5,006 nt of DNA. It comes from CAYFUG01 sp964346295 (GTDB lineage Bacteria; Patescibacteriota; Minisyncoccia; Moranbacterales; DUUL01). The notes under the pieces were generated by a model. It saw only the letters and a program-made list of their open reading frames with translations. It was not told where the DNA came from and ran no database searches. Made by a program: the position numbers and the translations under genes. Positions 4,849-5,006 of the stretch are shown one piece after another. Every line of letters begins with the position of its first letter. Within the stretch, counting starts at the first letter, position 1. The stretch covers positions 1 to 5,006 of the forward strand of contig CAYFUG010000033.1 of the NCBI GenBank assembly GCA_964346295.1, given 5' to 3'.

Positions 4849-5006
4849 CTACATTCGCTGCTTGCGTTTGTTGAGATAAAACATAGTAGCAATGGTGAGC
4901 AGCAAAGAGATGCCGAGGGTCAGCAAAATATTGGTTACCGGTCCGGTGCGAGGCGATCCCTCCGCACAAACATCATAACCAAAGTCAGCTTTACGATAAT
5001 CCTCGT
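4849..5006 (-). CDS. C-terminal end of a surface protein with sortase-like PxTG anchor signal (5' end off the window)
   Basis: The final 51 codons and a TAG stop (4851-4849) are visible; the start lies beyond the right edge. The tail has the three parts of a cell-wall sorting signal: SPRTG (17-21 of the visible part), a hydrophobic span of about 18-20 residues (TNILLTLGISLLLTIATMFY) and a basic end (NKRKQRM). The canonical motif is LPxTG; here the first residue is Ser. If no sortase recognises it, the same architecture simply gives a C-terminal membrane anchor with the main body outside. The identity of the body cannot be told. A terminator follows in the same direction, so it is the last gene of its transcript. 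Confidence 0.8.
   Translation of the reverse strand, partial: EDYRKADFGYDVCAEGSPRTGPVTNILLTLGISLLLTIATMFYLNKRKQRM

Noticed and set aside
4628..4969. 113-residue open frame on the minus strand, including a possible short ORF starting ATGAAAAACAAAAAC
   Set aside because: It overlaps the better-supported sorting-signal frame and runs through the terminator and promoters. The protein sequence has no domain-like character.

Overview
This window looks like a piece of a bacterial genome of modest G+C that codes entirely on the minus strand for envelope or surface proteins. The best guess is a Candidate Phyla Radiation (Patescibacteria) or similar metagenome-derived bacterium. That rests on large single-anchor proteins of uncharacterised type, Myxococcus-type Cys-rich repeats, a C-terminal PxTG-like anchor signal and a 'GGATCCCCGCCTTCGCGGGGAT'-class intergenic palindrome. 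It is an inference; no marker gene is present. The standard code with TGA as stop fits all genes. No gene on the plus strand is supported.

Layout, in transcription order from right to left. (1) 5006-4849: the last 51 codons of a secreted protein ending in an SPRTG motif, a hydrophobic span and a basic tail, followed by a rho-independent terminator (4720-4756). (2) Overlapping sigma70-like promoters (4662-4707) and a structured leader of about 155 nt. The leader holds an inverted repeat near +1, a boxA-like motif and a 12-bp perfect long-range stem. It precedes a strong AGGAGG ribosome site and a 337-residue predicted lipoprotein of unknown family (4499-3486). That gene ends in a strong terminator (3363-3400). 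(3) A short promoter region with a REP-like double hairpin, then a 645-residue membrane-anchored protein with a TTG start (3196-1259). It has a degenerate AMMECR1-like domain followed by a helical-toroid domain resembling six-hairpin glycosidases or epimerases. (4) A 137-bp gap with a recognisable promoter, then a membrane-anchored protein running off the left edge (1121-1). It has an Ig-like domain, three Cys-rich repeats and a 58-residue Asp-Ala/Asp-Gly tract encoded by an 18-bp minisatellite.

All four products are predicted to leave the cytoplasm or be membrane anchored, so this is plausibly a cell-surface neighbourhood. Each gene has its own promoter-like signals and most are separated by terminators, so it is not one classical operon. 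I see no mobile element, CRISPR array, tRNA or rRNA. The best leads are the AMMECR1/toroid surface fusion, the structured leader of the lipoprotein gene, and the repetitive Asp-rich protein.
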